A stretch of DNA of 64,000 nucleotides, taken from NCBI GenBank assembly GCA_973895155.1, contig OZ316895.1:20522001-20586000 (forward strand), given 5' to 3'. Positions within the stretch are counted from its first letter, which is position 1. Each line of letters starts with the position of its first letter. Below the pieces are notes generated by a model. It was not told the DNA's origin. It was given only the letters and a program-made list of their open reading frames with translations, and ran no database searches. Positions 45,482 to 56,989 of the stretch are shown here, one piece after another. This DNA comes from Marsupella aquatica. Lineage: Eukaryota > Marchantiophyta. The position numbers and the translations under genes are program-made.

Positions 45482-46228
45482 ATGCCTGGGAGGTGACATG
45501 TATTCGTGACAGGATTTCATGACGGTTTTTTCCAGCGTCGAGTGTCGGTGGATTTCCCAGAGTTCTGTCGCATGGAACTTGGAGTTTATGGGCTCAACGG
45601 ATAGATCAGGGCAAGGGCTTTCTAACGGTGTGAAGAAATCGCTGAACGGAGCTCGTGGTGCGGAGAGATCTAAGTTTTTATCGTTCTAGATTTTGTGAAG
45701 AAAGTCGGCAACATTCGTGTTCGACGGTTTTTCGGAGGAGGGACCAGAGTTTGTTTTCTCGACGGTGTGAGCTCTACGGCGAAGGAAGCGTCGCATGTTA
45801 TAGCTCCATTTGTAGATCGGGACGAGCTGATCATTTCGGTAGCTAGTTTGTTGCCGAGTGTGTAACGAGTACGTCACAACAAGCAAAAGAAGCGTTCTGA
45901 TTTTTTGACCGGCTATGGAGTCTTCTTTTGCCTAAGCGGGGTTTCTTGTTGTTGCAATCGACTCAGAGGGAGAAGCGTCAAGTATTTTGACTCAACGGAG
46001 AGATTGAGGCAAGACAATTGTTTTGAGTCCGGGATTGGCTCTTGATGCGAAGAGGAAGGCTAAGAAAAATCATTTACCTTGTTGGACTTGGTGACGGCAC
46101 CGAGTGCAATTCATCAACATTCGTTGTTGACAAGCATTGGAAAACTAGGCTCGTGGGCTACGTGGCAGTGATAACCTTTGAGTTTTTTTAGAAGTTAAGA
46201 AAAACGTCATTTTTTCTTGATTTCTCAC

Positions 46229-49200
46229 ATGAGTGACTTGGAGGAGGGTTCTATTGAGTCACCGGAGAGAACAGAGGAGGAAGCAGAAGATCTAGCGGAA
46301 TTGTGGTCACCGGTATTGCGGCGAGTGACAAGAAAAAGGATGGGGACAATCAAGCTTGGAAGTCCCAAGTTTGAGGTTACAAAATACGATGGCCGCATGG
46401 ACTACTTATTGTGGGAGCGACAAGTGAAGGGGGTACTCCGTGCGACCGGGCTTGGGAAATTATTGAAGGACCAGCCAAATGATGTCGACAATGATGATTG
46501 GCAGGACATGCAGGAGCAGACTGTGAGCACCGTGATGCTCTATCTTCAGCCCAATGTCATCAAGCAATTGGCAGACCATGTCAATTGTGCATCATTGTTT
46601 GCTGCATTGGAGCAAAAGTACCATCAAAAGGAGCTATCGAATCGGCTCTACACATCTTTGAAGCTTATGAGCTTCAAAATGAAGGAGGGAAGTGCAAAGA
46701 TTCAGGACCATATCGATGGTTTCAACGACCTGGTCGTTGATTTGCAAAATCGGGGGAGGATTTGAGTGATGACAGGAGTGATGAGCGGCAGGCTCTTCAC
46801 TTGCTTAGCTCTTTACCCTTGTCGTATCAGTCATTGTCACGAGTGCTGCTTCATCATGACAGGAAGACTATCACTTACAATGAAGTTATAAGTGCTATGT
46901 TGACTGATGACTTGCAGCAGAAATTGACCATGCCCTCTCAGCCATCATCGTCGTCTGGTGCTGCCTTGAATGTGAATCGTGGGAGGTCACAGAAGCATCC
47001 AGAGCACCACACGAATGGCAGGGGAAGAAGTAAATCTAGGACAAGATTTGCTTCAAGGGGGAAGTCCCAAGAGAGGAAGCCGGTGGTATGCTGGAAGTGT
47101 GGCAAGACTGGTCACATTAAGAGGGATTGTAAGGGCAAGGCAGCTAAATCTTCATCAAACCAATGTGGCTAGTGTTGATGGAGAAGTTGATTTACTCAAC
47201 GATGAGTATGTTTTATGAAGTCAGAAGTATGCCCTGTGCACATCATCTAGGAGAGCAAATGATGTGTAGATTCTTGATTGTGCTTGCTCCTTTCACATTT
47301 ATTACATTCGTGAGTATTTCAATTCTTATTCTGTGTCAAACGGTTCAGTTTTGATGGGAAATGATCACTCCTGTCAAGTTGAGGGTATTGGGTCTGTAAA
47401 GATTCAAATGTTTGATGACATTGTGCGCACAGTGTCCGAAGGCAGGTTCGTACCTGGCATGCGTAAGAATTTAATTTCACTCGGTGTGTTGGATACAAAT
47501 GGTCATCAATGGCGAGTAATTGATGGTGAACTTCAAGTCATGTCGAGAGAGACAGTGATTTTGAAGGGGCGTAGACAGAAGAATTTGTATGTGTTGCAGG
47601 GCAATACAGTATGTGGAGAGGCCAATGTGACCAAGTCTCACGAGGAAATGACTCAACTATGGCATTCACGGCTAGGCCACATGAGTGAGAAGGGTTTGGC
47701 TATCTTGCAGAAGAATGGGCTCATTTCTGATTTGCAGTCTTGTAAATTGGATTTCTGTGAGCATTGCATTTTTGGAAAGCAACATCGTCGTGCTTTCGGT
47801 GTTGGAACTCATCATTCCAAAGCGGTTCTTGAGTACATACATAGTGACGTGTGGGGACCATCCCCGACTCCTTCACATTCTGGAAAATTGTACTATGTAT
47901 CCTTTATTGATGATTACTCAAGATTTGTATGGATTTATTGCATGACGCATAAGTCTGATGTCTTGTCCATTTTTACAAAGTGGAAGGCCCAAGTAGAGAA
48001 TCAGACAGGAAACATGGTTAAGTGTTTGGATACAAGGGTGAAGAGTCTAAGGTCAGACAACGGCGGGGAGTACACTTCAATAGAATTTGAAGAGTACTGT
48101 GCAGAATAGGGGATAACTCGTCATCTCACCACAGTTTATGCTCCACAGCAGAATGGTGTAGCTGAGAGACTCAATCGAACACTATTGGAGCGGTCACGGA
48201 GTATGCTGAGCTAATCAGGTTTACCACAAGAATTTTGGGCAGAAGCTGTCAATACTACAGCTTATTTGGTAAATCTTTCTCCTTCTAGTGCAATCAATTT
48301 TAAAACGCCGTTTGAAATGCGTTATAAACGGCAAGAAGACTATCATGGCTTGGTAGTTTTTGGAAGTGATGCATATGCTCTCACACCAAAGCAGAATAGG
48401 ACCAAGTTGGATCCTACGTCCAAGAAATGTATTTTTCTTGGGTATCAGAGTGGTGTGAAGGCCTACAGGTTATGGGATCCTATTGCCTGTAAGCTCGTTG
48501 TTAGTAGGGATGTTTCTTTCAATGATCCAAATTATTGAAGGAGGGGAAGAATACTCAAGTCTCCCGTACTGACAAAGGAAAATCTCCTATCCCGGATCTC
48601 GTTGAGGGGGAGATTGATCATGAAGTGCATGATCGGAGAGAAGGAGGTGCTCCAAGCATGGAGCTGGTTCCTGTGCCAGAGGAACAAAAAGAGTTTATTG
48701 ATGCTGGTGAGCAACAAATGGATGCTGCTGAGCTTCAAATTGTACCAGTAGACGCAATTCAACCGGAGTCATCAGCTAGAAGAACATCTGGTCGTACTGT
48801 ACGCGCTCCTCCTAGGTATGGACAGTGGGTTGATTCATCTCAACTGCAAGAGGATGATTTTGCAGCTGATGATGAGGGTGATGCGTTAATTTTAGAAGAA
48901 GGGGAACCTTCTTCATTTCATGAGGCCAGTGCTTCAAAGGAGAAGCAGAAGTGGATTGCAGCAATGCAAACGGAGATGCAGTCACTAAAGGACAACAAAA
49001 CTTGGGAACTTGTTAAGCTACCTAAGGGTCAGCAAGTGGATTTACAAGCTGAAGGATAATTCCAGAGGAGGTGGATCAAAGGTCTACAAGGCTAGGTTGG
49101 TAGCAAAGGGATTCACACAAGAGAAAGGTGTGGATTACAATGAGGTCTTCTCACCAGTTGCTAAGTATTCTACAATACGACTATTGTGTGTACTTGTTGT

Positions 49201-50476
49201 AATGTTTGGTCTGCTGCTAGATCAGATGGATGTTGTCACAGCTTTCCTCTATGGCACATTGGAAGAGGTGATCTTCATGAGACAACCGCTAGGTTTTGTG
49301 AAGAGAGGACAGGAGGAATTGGTTTGTAGATTGCTGAAATCCTTGTATGGGTTGAAGCAGTCACCAATACAGTGGAACAAGCGATTTGACGATTGGATTC
49401 GGTCACAAGGTTTTCACAGAAGTGTATTTGACCCTTGTGTGTATTTGAAACCGGTGAAGAATGTTGTCTTTGGGTTCATTGTTTTAGTACTTTATGTGGA
49501 TGACATGCTTATTGCGGCCAATGATAGGTCTGAGATTGTTAAGCTTAAGGCACTGCTCAGTGCAGAGTTTAAGATGAAGGACCTAGGGCCAGCTAAGAGG
49601 ATTTTGGGTATGGAGATCACTAGGGACTTGGAGGCTAGTAAGTTATGGTTGACACAGAGCAGTTATGCGAGGAAGGTAATTGCTAGGTTCAACATGGGGG
49701 ATAGCAAGCCAGTAAGTACCCCTTTGGCTGCACACTTCAAATTATCATCATCTTTCTGTCCCACAGATGCGACAGAGAAGGGGTTGATGTCAAAGGTTCC
49801 TTATGATAAGGCAGTGGGAAGTCTCATGTATTTGATGACTTGCACTAGACCTGATCTTGCCATGGCTATGGGCAAGGTGAGTAGGTACATATCAAATCCA
49901 GGGAAGGTACATTGGGAAGTAGTGAAATGGATTATCAGGTACTTGAAGGGTACCGTGGATCATGGTCTTTTATTTGATGCGAATGCAAAGAATGCTAGAT
50001 CATTGATTGGCTATGTAGATTCTGACTATGGACAAGATTTGGACCGAAGGAGATCAACAATAGGATACGTGTTCACACTTGGCGGTGGATGCATAAGTTG
50101 GAGGTCTACTTTGCAGAAGTGTATTGCTCAGTCTACTACAGAAGCGGAGTATGTTGCAGCTGCGGAAGCAGCAAAGGAAGCGATTTGGTTGGATAGACTT
50201 ATCACTGAAATGGAATTGCCACAGGGGAATGTGAAGCTCCATTGTGATAGTCAAAGTGCGCTCCACCTTGCTGTGAACCAGGTGATGGACAGCAGAGTGA
50301 AGCACATTGACGTTAGGTACCATTTTATCAGGCAGGGTGTGTCTGATAATTTGTTTGAGCTAGTCAAGATTGATGGTAAACTCAACCCGGCTGACGCATT
50401 TACCAAAGTGATTCCTTTGGAGAGTTTCTCTAGACACCGTGACGTATTGCAGGTTTTGCAATTGCATCACAATTAG
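46229..50476 (+). pseudogene. CopiaC gag-pol, several breaks, reverse transcriptase intact
   Basis: Gag starts at ATG 46229 (MSDLEEGS). A one-base loss in a G run at about 46750-46757 shifts frame; Gag then continues in the next frame to the CCHC knuckle (CWKCGKTGHIKRDC) and a stop at 47170. A TAG at 47267-47269 falls just before the protease motif (ILDCACSFH), whose frame is shifted again. Pre-integrase and integrase follow (HSRLGH, HSDVWGP, RSDNGGEY, QNGVAERLN), with a TAG at 48107 and a TAA at 48212. Frame changes occur near 48536 and 49040. From about 49060 to 50476 the reverse transcriptase (QMDVVTAFLYG, YVDDM) and RNase H (AQSTTEAEYVA, HCDSQSALH) are continuous. No complete polyprotein is possible. 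Confidence 0.92.
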
Positions 50477-50651
50477 AGTTTTCTTAACATTCATTGTAAT
50501 TACTGATATATGCTCTTCCTCATTCCTATGTATAAGGCTACGGCTTAGTTCTGGTTTGCTCTAGTTAGAGAGGGAAACCGGTTTGGTTTTTATCCAGAAC
50601 TTCCCGCTGAGGGATCATATACATTGGCAGTATTACTCTCCCCTAGACCAG

Positions 50652-50666
50652 AGTCAAGGGGAAGAT
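50652..50666 (+). other. CopiaC polypurine tract
   Basis: The purine-rich sequence agtcaaggggaagat lies directly before the 3' LTR. Confidence 0.8.
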
Positions 50667-51088
50667 TGTTGGGTATTTACTCTTATGTCTAGGTTAGGTA
50701 TGACGTGGTTGGTACAACAACGTGGGTTGGTACAACAACGTGGGTTGGTACAACAACGTGGGTTGGTACAACTACATGGTTAGGTACAACTACGTGATTA
50801 GGTACAACAATGTGGTTAGGTTAACTAAGTTGCACACTATATCATGTAGAGGCACGTGTGCTTGGAGATGTAGAACCAAGGCTCATTGTTATGGAGCCAC
50901 TTGAGAGATAGGGAGAGCTTACACTGTGGAGACTCGGTATAGCCGATAGGCTTAGAGTTCAGTAAAGCTCTCTTGTGTATTCCCGTGGACGTAGCCTCAA
51001 GGAGGTGAACCACGTATCTCTTGTGTCGACTACTTGCATGTTGGATATGTCATGTGCTTACCGTTACGATTATCGTCTATACTCAACA
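50667..51088 (+). repeat. CopiaC 3' LTR
   Basis: 422 bp, matching 45029-45467 apart from a handful of substitutions and a shorter minisatellite. It is followed by GATCA. Confidence 0.95.
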
Positions 51089-51320
51089 GATCAAGCAAAT
51101 TCCTCCACATTAAACAGTAGTTCACGTTGTAGCTGGTTTTGTGATTGATGTTGATGTTAATTATGGTTGCCTTGGTAAGTTTGGCAATTGTTTCAAGTGT
51201 CAAGCTTTGACTTGTTTATTTTTGAATTTTTTTCTTTAGACTTGGAGATCCATCTGGGCTTCAGTTTCTAGATAACTGCCTCTAGAATAACATGGGGGTC
51301 CACGGATTAATTACTAATAA

Positions 51321-51375
51321 AGGGCTACTATAGTTACCATAAGGCTTTCCAGTGAGAGTTGGATATGCTATTGTA
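51321..51375. repeat. 35/42-bp repeat family, distant copies
   Basis: One and a half to two units (gttaccataaggctttccag, tgagagttggatatgctattgta) match the family at 43464-43655. They lie about 1.8 kb from the earlier cluster if CopiaC is removed. Confidence 0.75.
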
Positions 51376-51888
51376 GTTACCATAGGGCTAGCAAACCCCT
51401 CGTGAATTTTTCTTTGCATATCTATACATGGTTACGAGGCATTATGCCCGGGTGAGGCCAAAGAATCCCTTTGCCGGCAAGATCTCAGGATTCTCGAATT
51501 TGAATGAAAAATACAATAAGGTGCAAGTATTGTGATGTAAAAATGAAATGAATGATTAAAAAATACTGCTGGGCTTTAAGGTGGGTAGTTGATCCCCACT
51601 GGAAGGTAATGTCTTAATCCCCGTAAACTCACTCTGGGATTACATCCATTAGGGACTGGAAAAACAATGTTGTAATCTAGATATGGCCAAGGTCATAAAC
51701 CTGCTTTATGACCAGTACCTAAGGAGTTATGGAGTTACGGGCTACCCAAAACCAAGTCCCTAAAAAGTTTCAGCCCATAACACTTCGTTTAGGGGAGAAC
51801 TTTTACACACCCTATTACCCCGCACGTCAAAGTTCTCCCGTAACATTTTGGTTAAGGTTTTATTTTTTTAGACATACCACCCTTATGG
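51376..51888. other. Intergenic, no gene seen
   Basis: No supported gene or RNA. Confidence 0.5.
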
Positions 51889-52372
51889 GGTATGTGTTTT
51901 GGTAACCCATAAGGGTTCTGTCCTGGGAGTAAGTGCATTTTATGTGACTCAGGTACAACAATGATTTGACACCCTTATTGTTGGGATAATCCTTATCTCG
52001 AGACACCATGCACATGTGAACACCATACAAAATAGTCGACACAGCGAGTACGTGGTTCATTTCACAACTGAGGCTACGTCCACGGGAAAGCAAGTGACCT
52101 TTATTTCTCTCTTGCTCAACTCCAACAATAAACTGAAGATTCTCCAGAGACTGACATCAGCCCTGGTTATATATAACATGCATCACTGTTAACCTAAACT
52201 AAGTCCTAGTTTTAGTTAGTCTAATTGTAGTTAACCCTAGAATCACAAACCTAAGAACAATACTCAACATTTATGGGGTATGTGTTTTGGTAATCCATAA
52301 AGGTTTTGACATGTGAGTAAGTGAATTTTATGTGACTCAGATACAACGCTGATTTGACACTCCCTATTGCCC
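51889..52372. repeat. Direct repeat pair flanking the solo LTR
   Basis: 51889-51978 and 52270-52372 share ttatggggtatgtgttttgg, then gtaa(c/t)ccata, gagtaagtg, attttatgtgactcag and tgatttgacac, with small differences. The solo LTR lies exactly between the copies. Confidence 0.8.
51979..52269 (-). mobile_element. Solo Copia LTR
   Basis: A 291-bp segment starting tgttgggataatcc and ending caatactcaaca on the plus strand, with TG and CA ends. On the minus strand it carries tcccgtggacgtagcctca and gaaccacgta, matching the LTRs of CopiaA and CopiaC, and an AATAAA signal. Flanks cttat and tttat are an imperfect 5-bp duplication. No internal sequence remains, as expected of recombination between two LTRs. 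Confidence 0.75.
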
Positions 52373-52554
52373 CCTCTTGGTGGGGATGGTTTACTCTGTA
52401 AGGGTTAGAGATACTCTCACGCGCCATCAGTGATTTGAATCTCCCCGGTGAAGTGAAGCCAGTCAACCCATCACTCCGGCCCCTACATCTTCTGTGACAG
52501 AACGGAGGATTTCGCCCCAGGTCCTTTCCACTCAACACTTCCTTCGTGCACTTG

Positions 52555-52905
52555 TGAATCATCACCACCATTTCTGCATTGCAATTCTGCATGACTGTGT
52601 CCATCCAGCTAGAAAGAGCTGTCTGCTGAAGAGTTGTAGTGTGGCATTGCGGGATCGAAGAGAGAGTTCTGCTGTTATTCTCGCATTATAATTAATTTTG
52701 TGGATCGGTCCAATCCTTTTCCCATTCCGAATGAATACTTTTTTTGGTGGGACTTGTGATTCGTCATCGTCATTTTTCACTGCAATTCTGCATGACTGTG
52801 TCCATCCAGGGCAGAAAGAACTGTCTACTGAAGAGTTTTAGTGCGGCATTGCGGATCGAAGACAGAGTTCCTCTGGTTTTGTTAGGTAATAATCGATTCT
52901 GTCAG
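52555..52905. repeat. Duplicated segment upstream of the ankyrin-TPR gene
   Basis: About 150 bp at 52555-52705 recurs at 52753-52905. Both contain gcaattctgcatgactgtgt, ccatccag, gcggcattgcgg or ggcattgcgggatcgaag, and agagttc. The second copy ends about 250 bp before the ATG, so the duplication lies in the likely promoter. Confidence 0.8.
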
Positions 52906-53096
52906 TCGTTCGATTTGGGGAACGCTTTTGATGAGTCATTCTGACTTCGAAATACTTCTCATGAAGTGTGATTGGTGATGAGGATGATGACGATCCTGAT
53001 GATGCCGTGGAGTGCGTTAGAAATCCCGTCCTGCTTCGATCCAGTAGTAGACATTGATGACTGACTTGGCCCATAGACAGGAAGGTCCTGGACTGA

Positions 53097-53130
53097 AGGA
53101 AGGAAGAAAGGAAGGAAGGAAGGGTTTGGG
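53097..53130. repeat. GGAA microsatellite in the 5' untranslated region
   Basis: A run of (A)GGAA units (gaaggaaggaagggtttggg and preceding bases) 30-60 bp before the ATG at 53158. Confidence 0.8.
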
Positions 53131-53157
53131 AAGAAGAGAGAGCAGATAGCTTGTTCG

Positions 53158-54543
53158 ATGGGCACTCTGAAGACAGCGGACACCGCCGGCGCTGTCGCTG
53201 CTCGAGATCAGGTGGGAAAGGTGCTGAAGGCTGCGCACGATGGAAATCTGAGCACCTTCAAAGACGCGGCGAAGGAGCTTGCTGCAGGGCATCATGAAGA
53301 CATTGAAAGCACTCTGGCGGACGTGAAGGATGGGAACAATCGCGGACCGCTTTGCTTTGCTGCACGAGGGGGGAAGACGGAGATCTGCCAGTATCTCGTG
53401 GAGGAATTGCACTTACCGGTGGACCCAATTGACAAGGAGGGAGAAACTCCTCTCATCCATGCTGCTCGATTAGGGTTTGTCTCGACCGCTGAGTACCTGC
53501 TTGATCAGGGGGCGGATCCTCATGCCACTGCTCAGGATGTGGCTACGTCGGCGATACACCACGCTGCGGGAATGGGGTCGCTGGAGCTGATCAAACGGTT
53601 GCTGGACAAGGGGGTGAGTGTCGATGCGGGTAGCAGCTCGGGAACACCTTTGATATGGGCCGCAGGGCATGGGCGGACGGAAGCCATAAAGCTTTTGCTG
53701 GAGCGGGGGGCTAACCCTAATGCAACCACGGAGGATGACGTGACAGCACTTCTAACAGCAGCCGCTGCAAAATTTCCGGAAATTGTGGAGCTTCTGGTAA
53801 AGAATGGAGCAGATGTTACTTCCGTTGCAGGTGGAGTGACTGCACTCCATGTCGCAGCAGAGCAAGGGGACGAGGAGATGGTCAAATGTCTAATTGGGGC
53901 TGGCGCAAACTGTAATGTCACTGATGAGGATGATTCCACTCCCATTCAGGCTGCTGCCATCAGTGGGCACCGGAACGTTGTAGAGCTTTTGCTGCCTTTG
54001 ACCGCGCCACTGAAATCCATTCCTGATTGGACTGTGGATGGGCTGATGTCCTATGGAGAGCAATTGATTGCGGAGGAGGATGCAGCATACAAGCGTGAAG
54101 CAGAGCGAAAACCAAAGGATGTTATTGAAAAGCCGCAGTTGGTGGAGGTGTCTCCTGAGAGAAAGAAAGCGGCCCTGGAAGCTAAGGCGAGAGGAACTTC
54201 AGCCTTCAAAAAGGGCAATTTTATGGATGCAATTGATGACTATACACAGGCAAATGAATTGGATCCGAGCAGTCCTGAAATTCTATCCAATCGGAGCTTG
54301 TGCTGGATCCGATTAGGGCAGGCTGAACAGGCTCTTGTCGATGCTCAAGCAGCTCGCACGCTGAACCCTGGCTGGTCGAAGGCTTACTATCGTGAAGGGT
54401 CTGCTTTGCGCTTGTTGCAGAGGTTTGATGAGGCTGCCGATGCATTTTATTCCGGAGTGAAGATTGATCCAGAGAATCAAGATCTCATCAATGCCTTCAA
54501 GGAGGCTGTTGAAGCTGGCAAGAAGTTTCATGCGACAGCCTGA
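53158..54543 (+). CDS. Ankyrin-repeat and TPR protein (plant TPR10-like)
   Basis: An intronless gene for 461 residues from ATG 53158. Residues about 60-285 form six to seven ankyrin repeats (GETPLIHAARLGFVSTAEYL, GTPLIWAAGHGRTEAIKLLL, GVTALHVAAEQGDEEMVKCL). A charged linker follows, and residues about 345-455 hold three TPR units (KARGTSAFKKGNFMDAIDDY, SNRSLCWIRLGQAEQAL, WSKAYYREGSALRLLQRFDE). The order of ankyrin then TPR, and the length, match the Arabidopsis TPR10 type. TPRs of this kind can bind the EEVD tail of Hsp70 or Hsp90 through a carboxylate clamp. Here the Lys, the Asn of SNRS and the Lys/Arg of SKAYYRE are present, but the first-helix Asn (KxxGN) is Thr, so the clamp may be weaker. 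It is likely cytosolic, as no signal peptide is seen. It could be a retrocopy, but it has no poly-A tract or lesions. Confidence 0.9.
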   Translation: MGTLKTADTAGAVAARDQVGKVLKAAHDGNLSTFKDAAKELAAGHHEDIESTLADVKDGNNRGPLCFAARGGKTEICQYLVEELHLPVDPIDKEGETPLIHAARLGFVSTAEYLLDQGADPHATAQDVATSAIHHAAGMGSLELIKRLLDKGVSVDAGSSSGTPLIWAAGHGRTEAIKLLLERGANPNATTEDDVTALLTAAAAKFPEIVELLVKNGADVTSVAGGVTALHVAAEQGDEEMVKCLIGAGANCNVTDEDDSTPIQAAAISGHRNVVELLLPLTAPLKSIPDWTVDGLMSYGEQLIAEEDAAYKREAERKPKDVIEKPQLVEVSPERKKAALEAKARGTSAFKKGNFMDAIDDYTQANELDPSSPEILSNRSLCWIRLGQAEQALVDAQAARTLNPGWSKAYYREGSALRLLQRFDEAADAFYSGVKIDPENQDLINAFKEAVEAGKKFHATA

Positions 54544-55989
54544 TGCAGTCACGACGATGATGCAACCGATTGACAAAGCACAAACCTGTCTCTTGTATGT
54601 AATTATTTCCAATCACAATTGAACAGGGTATTTGCATGGATCTCCAATTTGCGGCTTGATGCAATATCACAGGCTGGTTTTAGTAAAACAGAACAACAGT
54701 GTCCACTCCCCTGACGGCTGGTAATATAGTGCAAAATCCCAGTGCAAAATCTCAAACTGAAAGTTCTTGATGAGTTTGGACACAACCTTGTTCTAGACCC
54801 AACGAGAGCTGAGTGACAGTTCCTTACTGAATGCCCTTAGTTTAGTGCAGACTCTTGCGTGCGTAAAGGCTGGTAATGTCGTGCATGTTTTCAGTACGCC
54901 TCGAAAGCCGGAAGTTTTTTCCTAGTTTGATGGCTTGGACACAACAATGTGCGAAACCCGAATGAGCTTGGTGATGGTCTCTCGTAGCTCCTGAAGGCTC
55001 GTGATAGTTCAGAATCGTAGGGCCTGTATTGCAGAACTCAACCTGGATAGTGTCCATGAAATTTATTGCTTGGATAAAGACATTCTCCAAAACTAGGGAG
55101 CCGGAAGTTGTTACTGCCCCGGAAGAGTATGTTTTATTGCATAGAATTCTCGATGAAACAGCCTAGCAGGGTTTTTTCATGAGACATGGAGGAGATTTCC
55201 ATAGAGGATGAGAGATCCTTTCAATGGTTTTACTGGCTTGCGTGGTAGCCAGAAGAGTTTTTTTTCAGTGTTCTCACTGAACCCAATTTTGTAAGATTAA
55301 CATCGGTAATGACCCTTTCTGGGGTTTGCTGGGTTTGCTTGAAGCCATTTATGTTTGCAGTGTTTTTCTCTGACAATACTGGAGGGTTGTTTGCTTTGGC
55401 CCTTATGGGATCTGAGTGGCATTCTCAAAGGTTCATCTGGGTTGCGTTAATACATATTGCCTTCAGACATCCGGGAAGATATGTCTCGGTTCGAATTGAA
55501 GGTACTTCGAGGGATTTTTTGCAGGCTTTTATAAAGCTGAGTTTGAATGCCATGAGTCTCCTCAAAGCTGCAGGTTTCAGATATTTATATCTTCTCCTTC
55601 CAAACATTGTTTTTGTTCGCACATGGAGACGTTGTTTTTCTTCTCAATATCGAGCCCTATGCATTGGAAAGCTGTATAGGATACAGATGTCTGTTCTCCC
55701 TCCAATCACTGTTTTTCATCTCACTATGCAGACATTATTTTTCCTCAAAAGCGAGTCCTGTGCATTGGAAAAGACATGAAATAACACATAATTTTATCTT
55801 GTGCTTCCACACTTCGTTTTTTCTTTTCCCTGTAGAGACACTATTGTCGCGCTTCCAGCCCTTGAACTCGAAAATACATACAATAACTCGGCTTTGGACA
55901 CGAACCTTAACAATCTGAAGTTTCCAAATGTAAATCGAATGCTCCTTGCAGCATGAGTGTTTTGTTTTTTGTTACTTCCCCACCACCAC
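54544..55989. other. Intergenic, no gene seen
   Basis: The first part is 3' flank of the ankyrin-TPR gene. A repeated motif (cattgttttt..ctc, then gcattggaaa) occurs about three times at 55600-55860. No gene is supported. Confidence 0.5.
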
Positions 55990-56145
55990 TGTCCATATAA
56001 AAGGAGAAGTGTCCAAAACTTCTCACTTTTTCACATTTCTCTCCTCTAGGGTGAGACCTTGCTCCACAATTTTAAGAAAAAGTAACTAAAAATGGTAAAA
56101 CCTGATGTATCCAGGTTTTGACATGGGCAGTGGCGCTTTAAGAGG
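55990..56145 (+). repeat. R1 sub-repeat, dispersed copy
   Basis: It contains catataaaaggagaagtgtc, cctctagggtgagaccttg, aaaatggtaaaacctg, atccaggtttt and gcagtggcgctt, matching 7498-7605 and 8514-8665. About 47 kb separates it from those copies, so this is an interspersed family. Confidence 0.75.
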
Positions 56146-56747
56146 TTCCACCCTTCTCTACTCATCATTCACTACATAACAAACCTCAGGGCATAAGTTT
56201 GAAGAGCCAGACTTAGTCCCGTACTTTCCAATGAAAAGGACTTGAAGAAAGGAAATTCTCAATTCCTTTTCTATTCTTTCCAATGTAAAGGAAATGGAGA
56301 GTAGGGACTGATTGAATAGGGAGTTCGGGACCGCTCCCTTACTTAGAAGTTAACAGCCGAATGGTGAGTAGAAGAAACTAGAAATACTGGTAAGGACTTT
56401 GCCTGCGTAGACAGGCGTGGAACTGCATTGGATTGGCTGAATTGCTCTCGGAGGCTGATAAGGACGGGTGTGTGGTGAGACACACAGTGCGATTGTAGAA
56501 GCTTGGCACTGGGGAGACTGCTGCACCCCGTGGCTGAACGCTCATTGAAGCTTCAAAGTAGAGTACGAGCAGCTTAAATACAGAGCATTGGTCCGATCGT
56601 TTACCACTCTCTACGACAGGTGCCGGAACCCTGCCTTAATTCAGCGGCGCTGCAAGGGTGAGGACAACAGAGGTGACTCCAGCGGCTGTATCTGCGGCTG
56701 CAGGATCGGATTCATCAGCTCGATTTGAGTCAAGAGAGAGTGGTGTT

Positions 56748-56971
56748 GAGGAGGACTTGTAGCAGACAGCAATCTTGACTCTTTCACACTCTGAGTTGAG
56801 TACCTTGCTGCCTTAACCCCTTCATTCTCGTTAACATTATCTTATCATATTCTCGAATTGCGCCGAGTGGGATTTCGGGTGAGGAGGACCTAGGGCAGAC
56901 AGCAATATCAACTCTCACATCTCCTGAGCTGAATTCCTTGCTGCATTATCCCCCTCATTAGCGACAGCATT
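56748..56971 (+). repeat. Two tandem monomers in the LINE 5' region
   Basis: 56748-56837 and 56881-56971 share gaggaggac(t/c)t, gcagacagcaat, ctctcacatctc-like, ctgag, and ccttgctgc..ta.ccccctcatt, offset by 133 bp. Repeated 5' monomers act as promoters in some mammalian L1 families; a similar role here is inference. Confidence 0.8.
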
Positions 56972-56989
56972 GACTCGAGTGAGCGTATA

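Larger units (their letters stand above)
45029..51088 (+). mobile_element. Ty1/Copia LTR retrotransposon CopiaC, complete ends, defective
   Basis: LTRs lie at 45029-45467 (439 bp) and 50667-51088 (422 bp), with TG and CA ends and a perfect GATCA duplication (45024-45028 and 51089-51093). The primer-binding site and purine tract are in place. Gag and Pol match CopiaA closely in order and sequence (KFEVTKYDGRMDY against RFEVEKFDGRMDY). Unlike CopiaA, its reverse transcriptase and RNase H are whole, but Gag, protease and integrase carry stops and frame changes. The LTR length difference comes mainly from copy number of an internal minisatellite. Confidence 0.95.
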
